From an uncultured Clostridia bacterium (lineage in GTDB: Bacteria; Bacillota; Clostridia; Oscillospirales; Ruminococcaceae), in contig CANDLP010000010.1 in assembly GCA_947385505.1 (NCBI GenBank), positions 1 through 16,296 of the forward strand: a DNA stretch of 16,296 nucleotides. The letters run 5' to 3'. The translations under genes were made by a program, and so were the position numbers. Every line of letters begins with the position of its first letter. The first letter of the stretch is position 1. The notes under the pieces are model-generated. The model worked only from the letters and a program-made list of their open reading frames with translations, was not told the origin of the DNA and searched no databases. This document shows positions 13,644 to 16,296 of this stretch, piece after piece.

Positions 13644-14958
13644 AATATATCCCCTCCTTGTCCGTATAAGCCAAGAGCATCGGCTTTACTTCCGCCGCTT
13701 CGCTGAAGGAATAAGCCTCGGACAACCTTTTTTCCGCTTCTTCCGCCGATTTTTCATCTGGAGCGTATATCTCCGCCAGCGGCTGTCCCTTTTCCACCAT
13801 GTCACCGATTTTGGCAAGCAGAACAAATCCGCTTCCAAAATCAATTTTGTCCGTTTTTGAAAGCCGCCCTGCTTTTGCGCTTACTGCCGCCGCCCCCGTT
13901 TTTTCGCCGTCAATGTAGGATATAACGCCCTCGCAGGGAGATATAAGCACTTTTTTTACGGCGGCGGAGGGTAAAAGCCCGTAATTTTCGGTTATTGACG
14001 GATCGCCGCCTTGATTTTCAACAAACCTGCGGAATTTTTCCAAAGCGCTTCCGTCCGATACGGAGGCTTCAAGCATTTTCCGCGCCTCATCGGTATCCTT
14101 AGCCTTTTCCCCTGCAACCAGCATATATGAGCCTATTATATAACAAAGCTCCGTAAAGTCTTTTGGTCCTTTTCCTTTAAGTGTCTCCACGGCTTCCTTT
14201 ACTTCAAGGGCATTGCCTACTGCGTTTCCCAACGGCTGATCCATATTGGTAACAATACCGTACACCCGTCTTCCGTTCCTTTCGCCTATCGTGACCATCT
14301 TCTGCGCCAACAAAACTGCGTCGTCAAGACTTTTCATAAACGCCCCCGATCCGCATTTTACATCAAGCACAATGGAATCCGAACCGCATGCCAATTTTTT
14401 GCTCATAATGCTCGCGGCAATAAGCGGAATACTGGGAACCGTTCCGGTAACGTCACGTAAAGCATACAGCTTTTTGTCGGCGGGAGCCACGTTTTTTGTC
14501 TGCCCCATAAGCGCGATTTTGTCCCGCTTTATAAAGCGTATGAATTCTTCCTCCGAAAGAGAAGTACGAAAGCCCGGTATAGATTCCAGCTTATCAATGG
14601 TCCCACCGCTGAAACCTAATCCTCGTCCGGACATTTTTGCCACCGGAAGTCCGCAGGCCGCCGCCATAGGAGCAACAACAAGTGTCGTTTTGTCGCCTAC
14701 TCCGCCGCTTGAATGCTTGTCCACTTTTATCCCTTCAATATAGCTCAGATCGACACTGTCGCCGCTTTTTGCCATAGCGTCCGTTAAAACCGCTATTTCC
14801 GAGTCGGACATTCCGTTTATGCAGACCGCCATAAGAAAAGCGCTGATCTGATAATCCGGTATTGATCCGCCACAAACGCCGCTTATAAAAAAGCGTATTT
14901 CCTTCTCCGTAAGTTCCTTTTTATCCCTTTTCTTTTCGATTATTTCAACAATATTCAC
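13621..14958 (-). CDS. deoA: Pyrimidine-nucleoside (thymidine) phosphorylase
   Basis: The 445-aa protein has the family signature SGRGLGFSGGTIDKLESIPG near 110-130, the phosphate-binding KHSSGGVGDKTTLVVAP (about 81-97), and the C-terminal domain with lipoyl-like GFVLLAKIGDMVEKGQPLAEIYAPD. It cleaves uridine, thymidine or deoxyuridine with phosphate to the free base and (deoxy)ribose-1-phosphate. Gram-positive members are usually broad (pyrimidine-nucleoside phosphorylase, pdp) rather than thymidine-specific; sequence reading alone does not decide. The start is GTG at 14958, with AGAGGTG about 5-8 nt before it. It heads a cluster with cdd, so cytidine can be deaminated and then split. Confidence 0.96.
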   Translation of the reverse strand: MNIVEIIEKKRDKKELTEKEIRFFISGVCGGSIPDYQISAFLMAVCINGMSDSEIAVLTDAMAKSGDSVDLSYIEGIKVDKHSSGGVGDKTTLVVAPMAAACGLPVAKMSGRGLGFSGGTIDKLESIPGFRTSLSEEEFIRFIKRDKIALMGQTKNVAPADKKLYALRDVTGTVPSIPLIAASIMSKKLACGSDSIVLDVKCGSGAFMKSLDDAVLLAQKMVTIGERNGRRVYGIVTNMDQPLGNAVGNALEVKEAVETLKGKGPKDFTELCYIIGSYMLVAGEKAKDTDEARKMLEASVSDGSALEKFRRFVENQGGDPSITENYGLLPSAAVKKVLISPCEGVISYIDGEKTGAAAVSAKAGRLSKTDKIDFGSGFVLLAKIGDMVEKGQPLAEIYAPDEKSAEEAEKRLSEAYSFSEAAEVKPMLLAYTDKEGIYFDKNKRC

Positions 14959-15006
14959 AGCGTCACCTCTTTCAGGTCAATACCTCACAAAGATTGTGCA
15001 GTTATA

Positions 15007-15196
15007 AGGGCATTTCTGTGGGGTGATGTCTTAATTGGGAGCTATCCGAAAAGTCGCAGTTGCACAATTTCTACTAACTGCGGACGCTTCCCGCGTCAAA
15101 AGTGTTCGGAATACTCAAATACACCTGCGTTTTTTCTTCTAATCGTCACGCATTTAGCGAAATTGCACTAAATTGCTTTGTTATCAGATACGCCCT
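15007..15196. repeat. Structured leader or decayed miniature element upstream of deoA
   Basis: The ends AGGGCATTTCTG (15007-15018) and CAGATACGCCCT (15185-15196) are imperfect inverted repeats (10 of 12). Inside lies a nested set of stems: TCCGAA/TTCGGA (15045-15050/15105-15110) enclosing GTCGCAGTT/AACTGCGGAC (15053-15061/15076-15085, one bulge) and GACGC/GCGTC (15083-15097). ATTGTGCA (14993-15000) also matches TGCACAAT (15061-15068) in reverse. The terminus TAGGGCGT resembles that of the element at 15334-15440, so an old MITE is plausible, but an RNA leader is equally possible because the region lies between the likely promoter and the deoA start. Confidence 0.4.
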
Positions 15197-15214
15197 AAAA
15201 CATATTATGTAGTT

Positions 15215-15223
15215 ATTATAGCA
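15215..15223 (-). promoter_or_regulatory. Extended -10 promoter upstream of deoA
   Basis: On the minus strand TGCTATAAT (15223-15215) is a perfect extended -10 element. No good -35 lies 17 nt upstream, which extended -10 promoters tolerate. It would give a leader of about 250 nt containing the structured region before deoA. Confidence 0.5.
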
Positions 15224-15331
15224 TAATAAATGAAAAAAGTCCACAAATTTTCTTAGAGTGTGCCGGATAAAAGCATTTGCTTTTTAGAAACGAGTAACAA
15301 GCATGACATTGTGGTCAAGAGCGGATTGTAA

Positions 15332-15442
15332 TAGAGCGTGTCCACATAAAATCAATATGCGGATTTTCGGGCATAATTTTGTTGACCGCAATGCAAAAAT
15401 TGCCGAAAAGATGCGTATTGAGTTATATGTGAACACGCCCTA
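15332..15442. mobile_element. 107-bp palindromic element flanked by TA (MITE candidate)
   Basis: Terminal inverted repeats GAGCGTGTCCACAT (15334-15347) and ATGTGAACACGCCC (15427-15440) pair at 12 of 14 positions, and complementarity continues with small gaps through most of each half, leaving only about 12 nt in the centre. TA dinucleotides abut both ends (15332-15333 and 15441-15442), as expected of IS630/Tc1-mariner-like target duplication. There is no coding capacity, so it would have to be mobilised in trans. It lies in the gene-free stretch between the regulator pair and deoA. Confidence 0.65.
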
Positions 15443-15499
15443 AATATCTCCGGTGGCCCCACAATCTGAAAAAAACTTTACAAGCTCCACTTCTCTTTC

Positions 15500-15754
15500 C
15501 TAAAGCGTTATCACAACCTTTTCCCCTGTCTCCCCGTTCTCAATGTCTACCAACACCCATTTTCTATGCTTTTTCCTGAATCTGCTAAGCTCCCGCATCA
15601 GCTGCCTAAGCTGTTTGCTTGTTATTACCCCTTCCGATTCCGCATTTTTATTTATCACCTTCGGCAGGACCGTCGCCGATAGGCTGTTAAAAACAAGATG
15701 ATAGGGCAATTTAATCTTTATTTCCTTATCGGAATCGTTTATAATAATCTTCAT
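15500..15754 (-). CDS. Small conserved-type hypothetical protein partnered with the XRE regulator
   Basis: The 84-aa protein (KIIINDSDKEIKIKLPYHLVFN at the N-terminus, VLVDIENGETGEKVVITL at the C-terminus) has a beta-strand, then IKLPYHLVFN, a helical basic middle (LRQLMRELSRFRKKHRKW) and a final strand pair. It repeats the pattern seen in the C-terminal domain of its upstream neighbour (MNLPMALVK ... LLEVESSNGDLVEI), so both probably belong to one group of small proteins near SHOCT-like regulators. It has no signal peptide. It follows the regulator after 9 nt and is surely co-transcribed. The function is unknown. Confidence 0.75.
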   Translation of the reverse strand: MKIIINDSDKEIKIKLPYHLVFNSLSATVLPKVINKNAESEGVITSKQLRQLMRELSRFRKKHRKWVLVDIENGETGEKVVITL

Positions 15755-15763
15755 ACCTTCAGA

Positions 15764-16288
15764 TTATATTTCCTCCGCTATAATTTCCACTAAATCCCCG
15801 TTGCTGCTTTCAACTTCAAGAAGCTTTCCAATCAGTCCTTTGTCCACCATACTCATTATCTTGTCAAGGTCGATTCCTTTTCCGAAGGATTCTACCCCTG
15901 ACACCTGTGACATATTCAGCCCCATTTCCACACCTGTTTTAACAAGTGCCATCGGGAGATTCATCTTTACCTTATCTCCGCCGCTTGAATTTACAATAAT
16001 TCTCAGCACCATGTTTTCAATGTTTTTTCTCTTCTCTTCGGGTACCAGCTGAACAGGCATTTCAGGTTCGCAGCCAAGCAGATTATCCGTAGAAACGTTA
16101 AAAATTTGCGCCAGCTTCGGTAAAAGCATTATGTCCGGGCAGGAAATATCGTTTTCCCACTTTGAAACCGCCTGCGCCGATACATCGAGCCTTTCAGCCA
16201 ATTCTTCCTGCGTCAGGTTTTTGGTTTTTCTTAAACTGCTTATCTTTTGACCTATAGCAATCCAATAAAAGTTTAAACAATATAGCAA
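15764..16288 (-). CDS. XRE-type DNA-binding regulator with SHOCT-like C-terminal domain
   Basis: The 174-aa reading has an XRE/Cro-type helix-turn-helix (about 12-72: IGQKISSLRKTKNLTQEELAE, VSAQAVSKWENDISCPDI, LPKLAQIFNVSTDNLLG), a linker, and a C-terminal domain with VNSSGGDKVKMNLPMALVK, GIDLDKIMSMVDKGLIGKLLEVESSNGDLVEI. That domain resembles the SHOCT-like module found in LiaX/YvlB-type envelope stress proteins as I recall them. It probably represses its own operon. The start is uncertain: there is an in-frame TAG just upstream, the first candidate is TTG at 16288 without a visible ribosome binding site, and the family usually begins a few residues before IGQKI, where no ATG exists. The sequence ends too soon to judge the promoter. 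Confidence 0.8.
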   Translation of the reverse strand: MLYCLNFYWIAIGQKISSLRKTKNLTQEELAERLDVSAQAVSKWENDISCPDIMLLPKLAQIFNVSTDNLLGCEPEMPVQLVPEEKRKNIENMVLRIIVNSSGGDKVKMNLPMALVKTGVEMGLNMSQVSGVESFGKGIDLDKIMSMVDKGLIGKLLEVESSNGDLVEIIAEEI

Positions 16289-16296
16289 GAACTAAA

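Noticed and set aside
14246..14743. 165-codon plus-strand frame opposite the phosphorylase gene
   Set aside because: It is antisense to a clearly conserved gene and has no ribosome binding site or recognisable domain.
15450..15499. Terminator after the XRE cassette
   Set aside because: A run of seven T follows on the minus strand near 15473, but only a 5-bp stem with a 20-nt loop can be drawn, so it is not convincing.

Overview
The window looks like a chromosomal segment of a low-to-moderate GC Gram-positive anaerobe of the Clostridia (Ruminococcaceae/Oscillospiraceae-like). The grounds are the gene set (TrmFO, topA-plsX-rnc neighbourhood, infC-rpmI-rplT with a Firmicutes-type attenuated leader), strong purine-rich ribosome binding sites with frequent TTG/GTG starts, a lipoprotein GH5 glucanase, and an IS5-like transposase remnant of a kind common in Clostridia. 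The taxon is inferred from sequence features alone. Almost everything is on the minus strand, so transcription runs from high to low coordinates.

Right to left (transcription order): 16288-15500 holds an XRE-type regulator with a SHOCT-like C-terminus and a small partner protein. 15499-14959 is a gene-free stretch with a 107-bp TA-flanked palindromic element (MITE candidate), an extended -10 promoter and a structured leader. 14958-11447 is a compact cluster: pyrimidine-nucleoside phosphorylase, overlapping cytidine deaminase, a GH5 endoglucanase lipoprotein and a GNAT acetyltransferase. 11446-10708 carries no intact gene, only a frameshifted, truncated IS5-family transposase. 10707-9060 is the translation operon infC-rpmI-rplT with a consensus sigma-A promoter, a roughly 250-nt leader holding a terminator and a competing antiterminator pairing, and a probable AUA start for IF3. 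A shared terminator separates it from the only convincing plus-strand gene, a four-helix membrane protein (7995-9002), which is divergent from a TrmH-family RNA methyltransferase (7891-7064).

6996-576 is a housekeeping run: topA, trmFO, plsX, rnc and a radical SAM protein. The acpP gene often found between plsX and rnc is absent here, and no smc follows within the window. 1-575 is non-coding and packed with hairpins.

No defence system, CRISPR array, prophage or complete transposon was found. The most unusual material is non-coding. A tiled array of seven hairpins lies at 94-317, partly foldable as a three-armed cloverleaf. A three-hairpin intergenic element occurs twice in opposite orientations (481-563 and 3388-3466), and the copies differ by compensatory changes in the stems. 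The infC leader and the deoA leader region are also structured.
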